A stretch of 5,818 nt of DNA from Spirochaetales bacterium (GTDB taxonomy: Bacteria > Spirochaetota > Spirochaetia > DSM-27196 > SLST01), in assembly GCA_030642995.1 (NCBI GenBank), contig DAOWMR010000198.1, forward strand, positions 1 to 5,818. The letters run 5' to 3'. Positions 1-5,818 of this stretch are shown here, piece by piece; position 1 is the stretch's first letter, and each line of letters opens with the position of its first letter. The notes under the pieces were generated by a model. That model made no database searches. It was not told the DNA's origin and saw only the letters and a list, made by a program, of their open reading frames with translations. A program made the translations under genes and the position numbers.

Positions 1-107
1 AGAATGACCCTGCGCTTGTCCTCGGCACAAGAGCGCCTGTGGAGACGCTCCGGATCCTTCTTGCCTGTGCAAGCACCACCTCCTTCCCTGATATGCGTTC
101 GCTCTGC
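1..107 (+). repeat. Truncated copy of a palindromic repeat element
   Basis: This is the 3' part of a second copy of the palindrome found complete at 1551-1740; its left arm is cut by the window start. The inner block at 52-68 matches the inner arm block of the complete copy at 14 of 17 positions. The outer end at 91-107 (ATATGCGTTCGCTCTGC) matches the outer end of the complete copy at 15 of 17. By hand alignment, 55-109 against the reverse complement of 1549-1600 gives about 44 identical positions plus a 3-base gap. Bases 1-14 (with ACCCTGCG) look like the end of the missing left arm. The centre is shorter than in the complete copy and holds its own hairpin (GCGCTTGT at 12-19 with ACAA-GA-GCGC at 27-36). 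A smaller hairpin, CTTGC/GCAAG, sits at 60-73. The family is unnamed to me. Confidence 0.7.
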
Positions 108-439
108 GCATGCGCGCGTCCGGTGGTTGCGTTGTGTCGCTGAGGGTACTCCGTTGCCTCATCATCATTTTCTAGCTCCCGGCAGGGCTCATCGTACGCA
201 GCAGGGGGTGTAACTCAGCAGCAATGCCGAACCGCCCGGCTACCTGGCCCAAGTGTTCATCGATAGCCACGTGAGTCGTTTACCACACCTGCAATCCAAC
301 GATTGACTTGAGTAGCGGCGCGAGGTGCCGGTCAAACGCCGTAGAGGCATTCGGACTTTGGAACAAAAGACGGGAAGACAGACACAACGCCACCGCATAA
401 CCGCGCTGACTACTCGAAGTCATATTATGCTGGTCCCGT
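108..439. other. Gene-free stretch downstream of the DUF6602-like gene
   Basis: I see no convincing gene here. Short open frames exist, but none has a ribosome binding site or recognisable protein content. The one notable signal is at about 127-151: TTGCGTTGTGTC followed by GCTGAGGGTACTC. The last 13 bases are identical, in reverse complement, to the hairpin centre of the complete palindrome (1658-1670), so this may be a decayed fragment of a further repeat copy. No intrinsic terminator (GC hairpin plus T-run) is visible for the minus-strand gene that ends at 440. Confidence 0.5.
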
Positions 440-1321
440 CTACGTGCTGGCCGCAATGTCTATGACAGGGCCCAGCCGGATCGAATCATCTTCGTTTCGA
501 TGATAGAGGTCTATTGCCGGCGCCCATCCAGGCGGGACTCGAGGAAAGCGCGACAAATCCAGGATCATCCGGTTCTTGAACGTCATGAGCGGTGATTTGG
601 AATCCATGATGACCATGCCGTTTCTAGGGTCGGTGGCCGTGTTTACAGGATGAAGAGCGAAAAATCCGCAGTCATTCACGTACATTCCGCTGATGAATGC
701 ATCGGTCCCTTTGAATCGTTTGGCCTGGGTCCAGATTGACTTCGCAATTACGTCCTCGCTGCCTATTTTGCTTCCGTCAAAAGCGAAGATGAAGGAGCGG
801 ACGGAAATGTAATTCGGCAACGGATGGATGTCGACACCGGTCGGATTTCCGGGACTGGTCCCATAGTAGATTCGAAGCTTTGGTCTACGCAGATCAGCTG
901 ATTGGGCGAGCAAGCGTCTGATATCGGAGGCCGAGGAGATCGACGTTTTCACTTCCACATAGCCGTAGACAGCCTCGATGGGGAAAACATCGCACCCATC
1001 AAGCCGAACGAGAGGACAAGAGCGAAGTGCGTCGTAGATGATGATATCGACCTGTCCGGAGAGATGAATCTTGTCCTTTGACGCATCGTATTGCCCATTC
1101 CGCACGCAATTGAGGTCGTGGTATGCAACAAAGCCAGTACTCAGACCATACTCGGCAGGAAGGTATTGCCTGAGCAGTCCAGACACGCTGATCTCGTTGG
1201 ACCGGCCCTTCTCCCCTGCATGGTCCACTGCAGCGCGAACCCCCTTGACCCGGGCGGAAAGAATCTCGGCCTCTGCCTCGTAGAAGGTGTTGATATCTGG
1301 ATGGAATTTGCGCTTTCCCAT
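440..1321 (-). CDS. DUF6602-like protein, putative PD-(D/E)XK nuclease fold
   Basis: This gene encodes 293 residues with no signal peptide or membrane segment, so the product is cytoplasmic. I recognise the DUF6602 pattern: GEKGRSNE (36-43) in the N-terminal helical part, GQVDIIIYD (89-97), then FPIEAVYGYVEVKTS (113-127). Together E43, D92, E123 and K125 fit the layout of a PD-(D/E)XK nuclease core (helix E, strand D, E-x-K). The reading that it cuts or binds nucleic acid is inference from that pattern; as far as I know the family has no established function. The C-terminal half (about 150-293) is family-specific and I see no second known domain. The start is secure: GGAGG lies 5 bases upstream of the ATG. 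The gene stands alone on the minus strand, with no methylase, helicase or antitoxin beside it, and is bracketed by repeat copies at 1-107 and 1551-1740. This suggests accessory cargo, possibly defence-related. I am fairly sure of the family and unsure of the activity. Confidence 0.82.
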   Translation of the reverse strand: MGKRKFHPDINTFYEAEAEILSARVKGVRAAVDHAGEKGRSNEISVSGLLRQYLPAEYGLSTGFVAYHDLNCVRNGQYDASKDKIHLSGQVDIIIYDALRSCPLVRLDGCDVFPIEAVYGYVEVKTSISSASDIRRLLAQSADLRRPKLRIYYGTSPGNPTGVDIHPLPNYISVRSFIFAFDGSKIGSEDVIAKSIWTQAKRFKGTDAFISGMYVNDCGFFALHPVNTATDPRNGMVIMDSKSPLMTFKNRMILDLSRFPRVPPGWAPAIDLYHRNEDDSIRLGPVIDIAAST

Positions 1322-1326
1322 GTGGA

Positions 1327-1331
1327 CCTCC
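1327..1331 (-). promoter_or_regulatory. Shine-Dalgarno of the DUF6602-like gene
   Basis: Reading the minus strand, GGAGG is followed by TCCAC and then the ATG at 1321-1319. The strong match and 5-base spacing fix this start. Confidence 0.8.
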
Positions 1332-1345
1332 GTCTGCTCCTACTG

Positions 1346-1374
1346 AGAATAGCACGATCACGGTTGTGGTGATT
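1346..1374 (-). promoter_or_regulatory. Possible extended -10 promoter for the DUF6602-like gene
   Basis: On the minus strand, TGC-TATTCT (1354-1346) reads as an extended -10 element, with a 4 of 6 match to TATAAT. The hexamer 17 bases further upstream (AATCAC, 1374-1369) is a poor -35, so the case rests on the extended -10. It would give a leader of roughly 18 bases before the ATG. Confidence 0.3.
1357..1373. promoter_or_regulatory. Small inverted repeat overlapping the putative promoter
   Basis: ATCAC (1357-1361) and GTGAT (1369-1373) form a perfect 5-bp inverted repeat with a 7-base centre. It lies just upstream of the putative -10 of the minus-strand gene, where an operator could sit. 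It is short enough to arise by chance. Confidence 0.25.
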
Positions 1375-1550
1375 CCGATAGGAAAGCTGGAATGACATAA
1401 CAAGTTCCATAGCTTGCACAACGTCTGGTTGACCCTCCTGTCGTAGCATCCGTGGCCAGCATGCCCGTGTAGCGATTGAATCCAAGGCCGCACTGGGTTG
1501 GGACTGACATACAGCAGAGCCAACCGCCGAGCCCGGATCCACCGGCTGGC

Positions 1551-1740
1551 GCAGGGCGAACGCACATCAGGGAATCTGGTGGTGCGGCAGGCGAGAAGGA
1601 CCCGCAGAGTCTTCTGTGGTAATGGCGTGCAGTTGGCCGAAGGTCACACTGCGGGCTGAGTACCCTCAGCCGGACAACCGCAGGGTTCTTCTCGCCTGCG
1701 CAAGCGCCAACTTACGGACATCCATGTGCATTCGCCCTGC
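1551..1740. repeat. Complete ~190-bp imperfect palindromic element
   Basis: The two ends are inverted copies: GCAGGGCGAACGCACAT (1551-1567) and ATGTGCATTCGCCCTGC (1724-1740) match at 16 of 17. An inner pair also matches at 16 of 17: 1587-1603 against 1683-1699 (GGGTTCTTCTCGCCTGC). Between these blocks the arms diverge in sequence and length. The centre (about 1607-1677) contains a perfect 7-bp hairpin. A partial copy lies at 1-107. The layout resembles ERIC-type intergenic palindromes or a MITE with terminal inverted repeats. I see no obvious target duplication: the flanks end CTGGC on the left and begin CCCGT on the right. No protein is evident inside it. It ends 20 bases before the shared promoter-like motif of the downstream operon, so it could affect that transcript or insulate it from the minus-strand gene. 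Confidence 0.75.
1654..1671. other. Perfect hairpin at the centre of the palindrome
   Basis: GGCTGAG (1654-1660) and CTCAGCC (1665-1671) can pair over 7 bp around the loop TACC. No T-run follows, so it is not a standard intrinsic terminator. It would be the tip of a longer cruciform or RNA fold made by the whole element. Thirteen bases of it recur, inverted, at 139-151. Confidence 0.6.
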
Positions 1741-1759
1741 CCCGTGCGATTTTCGCCCG

Positions 1760-1784
1760 GAATTCAATCAGAATGTGGTAGTAT
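1760..1784 (+). promoter_or_regulatory. Putative promoter of the lipoprotein operon (GAATTCA-N9-TGGTA)
   Basis: GAATTCA (1760-1766), nine bases, then TGGTA (1776-1780) running into GTATATT. TGG-TAGTAT (1776-1784) reads as an extended -10, and TATATT (1782-1787) is an alternative -10. No good TTGACA lies 16-18 bases upstream. The same 12 bases with the same spacing occur before the next gene (3782-3802), which is the main reason to call it. Transcription would start only about 10-12 bases before the ribosome binding site. Confidence 0.5.
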
Positions 1785-1791
1785 ATTGTAT

Positions 1792-1796
1792 AGGAA
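1792..1796 (+). promoter_or_regulatory. Shine-Dalgarno of the LamG-like lipoprotein gene
   Basis: AGGAA lies 5 bases upstream of the ATG at 1802. It supports this start, which also gives a complete lipoprotein signal peptide. Confidence 0.6.
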
Positions 1797-1801
1797 CGTA
1801 G

Positions 1802-3763
1802 ATGAGGCGGCTTTATCGACTTCTCCCAGCCCTGATTCTTCTCGCGTTGGCGTCATGCGGTGACAGCGCCATTTTTCTCGCGCCCGTAGACGAACCGGCC
1901 AAAGTGCGCGTGGAGACCATTGAGGCCGGAGTTATCCTCGCTCCCGGTTCCGAGGTGTCGCTGCGCGTGGCACGGGATCCCGTGTTCATCGGCGATCCTG
2001 AGTCGGCCGATCGTCTGCTTGTGGAGATCCTGGACGTTGACGGTGTCCTGCTCGGCGAACAGATTTACGAATCAGTTGACCAGGCCGACGAACTTCCGCC
2101 GCTGCTTCTTCCGGAACTTGGCGAAGGGCTGTTCATTCTCCGGACGACCTACCTGGACGGCGATGAGGTCATTGCAACCGAAGATGTTCCGTTCTTCATC
2201 AGTAGTGGGCAATTCATGCTCCTCGGGATCTCCTCGTTTCCCGCAACGCTGTACCCTGGATCAACCGGACTGCTCAGTCTGAATCTTGACGTACCGTTGG
2301 GGTCTGATCCCTACATCGAGTGGTATCTGGACGACGAACTCATCCGCAACGGACTCCTGACCGAAACCGGGACGACCATGGAGATCCAGGTCCCCGGCGA
2401 GAGCGGGGCGTACACCGTCCGCGTCAACCTCTTCCCCACAGTGCCGTCGCTCAGTGAAGGGTTGGTGCCCGCGGTTGTCACCTACGCAACCGAACTTCTC
2501 GTATCAACGGAGTCGCTTCTTGATCAGTCGGATTTGACGCCGGAACGGAACTACTTTGCCCTGTACCACTTCCTGGGCGATGTGCGGGACAGCGGGGCAA
2601 GAACAACTCTGTTTGAATCCGCCTCACTTGGTATTCGTACTCTTGGCGATCCGACCCTTGCGGTTGACTCCGACATATTCGGTTACCGACTTGACGGGGA
2701 TGACGGCTTTGAGCTGGATGGTTTTGTCCTCCCGGTTCGTGACGGCCGGCTTTCACCATTCTCCCTCTCGTTCCGTTTGAGACTGGACGAACTCACAGGT
2801 CTCGTCCATCTTGCGGGCATTGAATCCGGAGATCGAACGTTCCTGGAACTGGATATTGAAGCCGACGGCAGGCTCGTTCTTGGTCTTGAGGATGGTGCCG
2901 TCCGGGCGGTGTCCGGTGAGCGTACAATTGAGACAGGAGCAACGTCAGTCATCACCGTCACAATCCTGCCGGTTGAAGACGTGACGATCGTGCAGTTCTA
3001 CGTGGACGGCGTAGCCACGCTGTCTGAAACGGTGGAATGGGATGCCCGCACTCTCATGTTGCCTGAACCGTCGGCTGTGGCTGAAGACGGTTGGATGGCA
3101 TTGCCGGGAACCGCGCGCATCGCCGGCGGACTCGTGGGTATCATTGACGAGTTCGGTATCTACTTCCGGGACGACGGCGACCAACCTTCGCCCGACACCG
3201 GCATCTTTCGCTCGGCCATGGAAGAGATCCACGGTGAGAAACTCGTCTATGCCGAAGGTTTTGAGGCAAGTGATCTGCCCGATGCCATTCAGGTTGACGG
3301 AGAGGCTCAGGTTGACACGGGCCGCCTGATACTTGGTTCCGGAGCTGCGGCACTCTTCCCGGTGTTCGGTTTCAGCTCCGAAGAGCTGTTCGTCACCGTA
3401 TCGGTGGAAGCGCTTCCCGGATCTCATCTTCGTTTCTACCGCGGAGACAGCGATGATCTCATTGCGGAACTCACGGCTTCCGATGTTGAATCGGAGAGCA
3501 CCGACCTTCAATTCCAGTTCATCCACAGCGATTCGTTTTTGATCGTCGATGGGCCGACTGCGGAGAGAGTCCAAATCGATTTGGCCTCTGGGTCCGACTT
3601 CACCGGTCTTCGACTGGAGGTCCTGCAGCTGGGTGACGATCCTGCGATGATTGCCGTGGAGAGCGTCGTGGCCTGGCGAGAGCACCCGGAAATTCCTGCG
3701 TCGCTCCTCGAGCCGCAGGAAGTGACCGAACCGACCGCCGAAGAGCCGGTCGCGGACCTGTAG
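1802..3763 (+). CDS. Large acidic lipoprotein with LamG/concanavalin-like domain
   Basis: This gene encodes 653 residues. The N-terminus is a lipoprotein signal: basic MRRLYR, a hydrophobic stretch, and the lipobox LASC with lipidated Cys19, so the mature protein is membrane-anchored, probably facing the periplasm or cell surface. Residues about 33-135 and 137-235 look like two beta-sandwich (Ig-like) regions; the second includes YIEWYLDDELI and GAYTVRVNLFP. Residues about 250-457 resemble a LamG/concanavalin A-like jelly roll: ALYHFLGDVRDSG, YRLDGDDGFEL, SPFSLSFRLRL, and the typical closing GIIDEFGIYF. Residues about 480-626 look like another beta-rich domain of unknown type. The tail (636-653) is rich in Pro and Glu. 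The mature part is strongly acidic. LamG-type folds usually bind glycans or proteins; no catalytic motif is visible, so a binding or scaffold role is inference. It is the first gene of a probable operon and is followed after 76 bp by the barrel protein gene. I do not recognise a named orthologue. Confidence 0.85.
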   Translation: MRRLYRLLPALILLALASCGDSAIFLAPVDEPAKVRVETIEAGVILAPGSEVSLRVARDPVFIGDPESADRLLVEILDVDGVLLGEQIYESVDQADELPPLLLPELGEGLFILRTTYLDGDEVIATEDVPFFISSGQFMLLGISSFPATLYPGSTGLLSLNLDVPLGSDPYIEWYLDDELIRNGLLTETGTTMEIQVPGESGAYTVRVNLFPTVPSLSEGLVPAVVTYATELLVSTESLLDQSDLTPERNYFALYHFLGDVRDSGARTTLFESASLGIRTLGDPTLAVDSDIFGYRLDGDDGFELDGFVLPVRDGRLSPFSLSFRLRLDELTGLVHLAGIESGDRTFLELDIEADGRLVLGLEDGAVRAVSGERTIETGATSVITVTILPVEDVTIVQFYVDGVATLSETVEWDARTLMLPEPSAVAEDGWMALPGTARIAGGLVGIIDEFGIYFRDDGDQPSPDTGIFRSAMEEIHGEKLVYAEGFEASDLPDAIQVDGEAQVDTGRLILGSGAAALFPVFGFSSEELFVTVSVEALPGSHLRFYRGDSDDLIAELTASDVESESTDLQFQFIHSDSFLIVDGPTAERVQIDLASGSDFTGLRLEVLQLGDDPAMIAVESVVAWREHPEIPASLLEPQEVTEPTAEEPVADL

Positions 3764-3781
3764 GGTCTCGGTAGGCTCGTA

Positions 3782-3806
3782 GAATTCAGATACAGTTTGG
3801 TATAGA
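3782..3806 (+). promoter_or_regulatory. Second GAATTCA-N9-TGGTA motif, likely internal promoter
   Basis: GAATTCA (3782-3788), nine bases, TGGTA (3798-3802). TGG-TATAGA (3798-3806) reads as an extended -10. There is no clear -35. It repeats the motif at 1760-1780 with identical spacing and would give a leader of about 27 bases for the barrel protein gene. Confidence 0.5.
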
Positions 3807-3827
3807 CTCTGCAACGTTCATCAACGC

Positions 3828-3833
3828 GGGGAG
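3828..3833 (+). promoter_or_regulatory. Shine-Dalgarno selecting the GTG start of the barrel protein
   Basis: GGGGAG lies 6 bases before the GTG at 3840. Other GTG triplets at 3833 and 3835 are too close to it or in the wrong frame, and only the 3840 start yields a signal peptide. Confidence 0.65.
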
Positions 3834-3839
3834 TGTGCG

Positions 3840-5261
3840 GTGAGAGGGACCCGTTTTCGCGTTCTATTTATTCTCCTGGTTGTCTGCCTGCAGATTCCGG
3901 CGGTGGGTCAGGAGTTTTCGGAACGTCAGGAAATCGCAATCTTCAGACTCAGTTACTATGGTCAACCCATCACCGAGTCGCCTGCGAACCTCAAGGTGGA
4001 GATCCGGGGCCGCCGAGGCTCGGTTACTCTTGAACTGAGGGGCTCGGGCGATCCGCAGATCGATCAGCTCTTCATTCGTGCCCTGGGGGCCGTGGACGAG
4101 AGAATTCGAAGTACCTTCATCAACCTGGGCCGATTTGACATCATCGGAATGAATCAGCGTCTCACCCAACGGGGAGTAGACGATTTCATTGATGTCCTGA
4201 CCGAGTTCAAGCGATCCCAAACGGAGCTTCCGGAGGCGGTCCTCCTGGGTCAGGAGACCTTCACCGAGACCGACTTTCAGCAACTGGTCGGCGGCTTCGT
4301 GGTGGTTATCCCGTCGGTGAGCTGGTATTCGTTGACCCGACTGGAAAACGGCTCCTTTGAAGCTGAGATTGAGACTTCCTTCAGCTTCATCAATGTAGAG
4401 AACCTCACCACCTTCGGTCAGTTCTTCATCACAACCACTGGTGTGGACGATGTGCCGGAGGTGGCCGTCAAGGAAGCGGTGGACGCCATATCGTCGGAAC
4501 TCTCCTTCAAACTGCGCAGCATGCCGGAGTTCCAGATCAAGACCGGTATTCTGGAAGTCGACGGGCGCGAAGTGGTTCTTGAGTTCGGCAGAAACATGGG
4601 CCTTCAGCCTGGGGACGAGTACGCCATTGTCTCAAACCGGGTGCTCTCAACCGGGCATATCGCCGGCACCGAGACCGGCCTGATTGTGATCAGCGATGTA
4701 CAGGCTGAGTTCAGCCTTGGACAGATTTTGTACGCCAACCCGCGGGCCATGGTTGGGGATCAGCTCCAGGAAGTCGCCCGCCGCGGGATTGAGCTGTCCG
4801 GGTATCTTGATGCGATCACCGACGGGCTCCATCCCGTCACCTACACCGTCGGAGTTCGTGCCGTCGCAAGCCGGGGATTCTACGCATTGAGACCCCTCGC
4901 TGCCGTGGAGATCCCCTTCCGCGGTCTCTTCGCGGAGACCTTGCTCCCGGTGAACGTGCTTCTCGGTGGGGAGTGGAATCTCTATCTCGGAAGGTTGAAA
5001 CTGACGCCGAGTGGCGCAATCGGCGTCGGTGGGGCAGTCCCGCTCAGCAGTGATGACGAGCTCGAGAGCTTCTATCTCTCCCACCTTGGGGGGCAGATTC
5101 GCGCAACCGGCTCCGTCCTGATAACCAGGGACATTCAGCTGTATGTTGAGGCCGGGTTCGTCTATTGGGGGAGTATCTACGACAATTCGGTGGCGAGGCT
5201 CGACGGCCCGCTCGCCAGTTATGGTGGCCTCCTCATCGGTGGCGGTATTACGTTTAGGTAG
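3840..5261 (+). CDS. Secreted CsgG/FlgT-like protein with C-terminal outer-membrane barrel
   Basis: This gene encodes 473 residues from a GTG start. Residues 1-23 form a Sec signal peptide (RFR, hydrophobic core, likely cleavage AVG|QE) with no lipobox. Residues about 28-200 resemble the CsgG/LpoB-type fold: EIAIFRLSYYG strand, a helix plus INLGRFDIIGMNQRL, then GGFVVVIPSV, and a strand pair ending FGQFFITTTG. Residues about 205-300 contain a helix and the segment ILEVDGREVVLEFG with GLQPGDEYAIV, like the C-terminal beta domain seen in FlgT-type proteins. Residues about 318-473 alternate in the manner of about eight amphipathic strands, with aromatic girdle residues (YVEAGFVYWGSIYD), and end LLIGGGITFR, as outer-membrane barrels do near the C-terminus. 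A periplasmic domain fused to a barrel is inferred, and I recognise no named family. The stop overlaps the next gene's ribosome binding site, so the two products are probably made together. Confidence 0.82.
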   Translation: MRGTRFRVLFILLVVCLQIPAVGQEFSERQEIAIFRLSYYGQPITESPANLKVEIRGRRGSVTLELRGSGDPQIDQLFIRALGAVDERIRSTFINLGRFDIIGMNQRLTQRGVDDFIDVLTEFKRSQTELPEAVLLGQETFTETDFQQLVGGFVVVIPSVSWYSLTRLENGSFEAEIETSFSFINVENLTTFGQFFITTTGVDDVPEVAVKEAVDAISSELSFKLRSMPEFQIKTGILEVDGREVVLEFGRNMGLQPGDEYAIVSNRVLSTGHIAGTETGLIVISDVQAEFSLGQILYANPRAMVGDQLQEVARRGIELSGYLDAITDGLHPVTYTVGVRAVASRGFYALRPLAAVEIPFRGLFAETLLPVNVLLGGEWNLYLGRLKLTPSGAIGVGGAVPLSSDDELESFYLSHLGGQIRATGSVLITRDIQLYVEAGFVYWGSIYDNSVARLDGPLASYGGLLIGGGITFR

Positions 5262-5264
5262 GAG
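5260..5264 (+). promoter_or_regulatory. Shine-Dalgarno overlapping the upstream stop codon
   Basis: AGGAG starts inside the TAG stop of the barrel protein gene and lies 5 bases before the GTG at 5270. The ATG at 5268 is followed directly by TGA and cannot be used. This indicates translational coupling. Confidence 0.75.
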
Positions 5265-5269
5265 TTGAT

Positions 5270-5818
5270 GTGAGAAGGACACGAACCCTCAACCTGTTGT
5301 TGCTCGCGGCGGCCGCCGTCTTCGCCATTGCACTGGCAGGATGCACATCCGCGCCGGGGACACCCGCCGCCACCGACGTGTATGCCGGCACCGGTCGTGG
5401 TGAAACCCTCGGTGAGGCCATGAACGCTGCGAAGATGGACGCCGTCCGAAAAGCGGTGATTGACCTGATCGGTCCGCAGGCCGAGGCGGCCAACGCGGCA
5501 ACTCTCGATGAAGTCCTCTACGACACGCGAAACCCCAACGCTTTTGTGTATAACGAGACACTCGAGATGACCCGGAAGGATGGCTCCCTGATCGATGGTG
5601 ATATGGTGTACGAGCTGACGATCCGTGTGAACGTACCCGCGGTCAGGCAGACTCTGCAGGCCAACGGTATCCTCGGGGGTTCGTCGGCAGTGGCCGAAGA
5701 CGACCCCGGCGCCTCTCCTCGGACCGGTTCCGATTCACAGGATTCCCCGGATCTTGCTCCAGCAGCCGGTGATTGGGATGAGGTCACTCCGGAAGAAGAG
5801 CGATTTATTCGGCGATAC
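5270..5818 (+). CDS. LPP20/FlgT-N-like lipoprotein, 3' end outside window
   Basis: An open frame of 183 codons runs from a GTG start to the window edge without a stop. Residues 1-25 are a lipoprotein signal: RRTR, a leucine/alanine-rich core and the lipobox LAGC with Cys25. Residues about 38-136 read YAGTGRGETLGEAMNAAKMDAVRKAV and onward, then MVYELTIRVNVPAVRQTL. This pattern of a G-x-G strand, an Ala-rich helix with repeated A-x-x-A, and a final strand pair resembles LPP20 lipoproteins and the N-terminal domain of FlgT. Residues about 140-170 are a low-complexity Ser/Pro/Asp/Ala linker, and DWDEVTPEEERFIRRY begins a further domain that is cut off. The upstream barrel gene ends 8 bases before it with overlapping signals, so the two are likely partners at the outer membrane. 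The family assignment comes from pattern memory, and the role is unknown. Confidence 0.78.
   Translation, partial: MRRTRTLNLLLLAAAAVFAIALAGCTSAPGTPAATDVYAGTGRGETLGEAMNAAKMDAVRKAVIDLIGPQAEAANAATLDEVLYDTRNPNAFVYNETLEMTRKDGSLIDGDMVYELTIRVNVPAVRQTLQANGILGGSSAVAEDDPGASPRTGSDSQDSPDLAPAAGDWDEVTPEEERFIRRY

Noticed and set aside
4..213. Small open frame at the window start
   Set aside because: It runs through the palindromic repeat, has no ribosome binding site and shows no protein-like composition.
1358..1567. Small minus-strand frame that could be a partner or antitoxin of the DUF6602-like gene
   Set aside because: Its start lies in the repeat end, it has no Shine-Dalgarno, and it overlaps the putative promoter. 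The similar start of the frame at 1616-1801 comes from the shared repeat sequence.
1551..1740. Integron attC site
   Set aside because: The size and imperfect palindrome would fit, but I find no GTTRRRY/RYYYAAC pair at the ends. The closest, GCGCCAAC near 1705, fails the pattern and occurs on one arm only.
2945..3814. Long minus-strand open frame (289 codons)
   Set aside because: It is antisense to the LamG-like lipoprotein gene, which has a signal peptide, ribosome binding site and domain structure. The antisense frame has none of these.
3764..3839. Intrinsic terminator between the first two operon genes
   Set aside because: Only a weak 4-bp GACC/GGTC pairing is present around the stop codon, with no T-run.
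1..5818. CRISPR array, tRNA or rRNA
   Set aside because: I saw no regularly spaced short repeats, no tRNA-like cloverleaf and no rRNA-like segments on reading the window.

Overview
The window looks like part of a chromosome from a Gram-negative (diderm) bacterium of moderately high GC content. Two proteins have lipoprotein signal peptides, and a third has an ordinary Sec signal followed by what looks like an outer-membrane beta-barrel. The general style of the envelope proteins (a LamG-like lipoprotein, a CsgG-like protein fused to a barrel, an LPP20-like lipoprotein) reminds me of free-living spirochaetes (Spirochaeta/Treponema relatives). That is an impression, and no marker gene in the window confirms it. 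The strongly acidic mature lipoprotein would suit a saline habitat, also only as inference.

Left part (1-1801): an accessory-looking segment. One minus-strand gene (440-1321) encodes a 293-residue protein that I recognise as DUF6602-like, with a PD-(D/E)XK-nuclease-like pattern (NE, D, E-x-K). It has a strong ribosome binding site and is bracketed by two copies of the same imperfect palindromic repeat. One copy is complete, about 190 bp (1551-1740), with near-identical 17-bp ends. The other is cut by the window start (1-107). I could not match this repeat to a named family. It resembles an ERIC-like or MITE-like palindrome more than an integron attC site. Bases 108-439 hold no convincing gene, only a short extra fragment similar to the centre of the palindrome.

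Right part (1802-5818): three same-strand genes that look like one envelope operon. They are a 653-residue lipoprotein with beta-sandwich and LamG/concanavalin-like regions; a 473-residue secreted protein with a CsgG/FlgT-like periplasmic part and a C-terminal barrel; and a lipoprotein with an LPP20/FlgT-N-like repeat region that runs off the window end. The second and third genes are tightly coupled: the third gene's Shine-Dalgarno overlaps the second gene's stop codon. The first and second genes are separated by 76 bp with no clear terminator.

The most specific regulatory signal is that the spaces upstream of the first and second operon genes both contain GAATTCA, exactly nine bases, then TGGTA, close to the start codon. 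This suggests that both genes have their own promoter recognised by the same factor. The products probably act together at the outer membrane, but their exact job cannot be read from this sequence.
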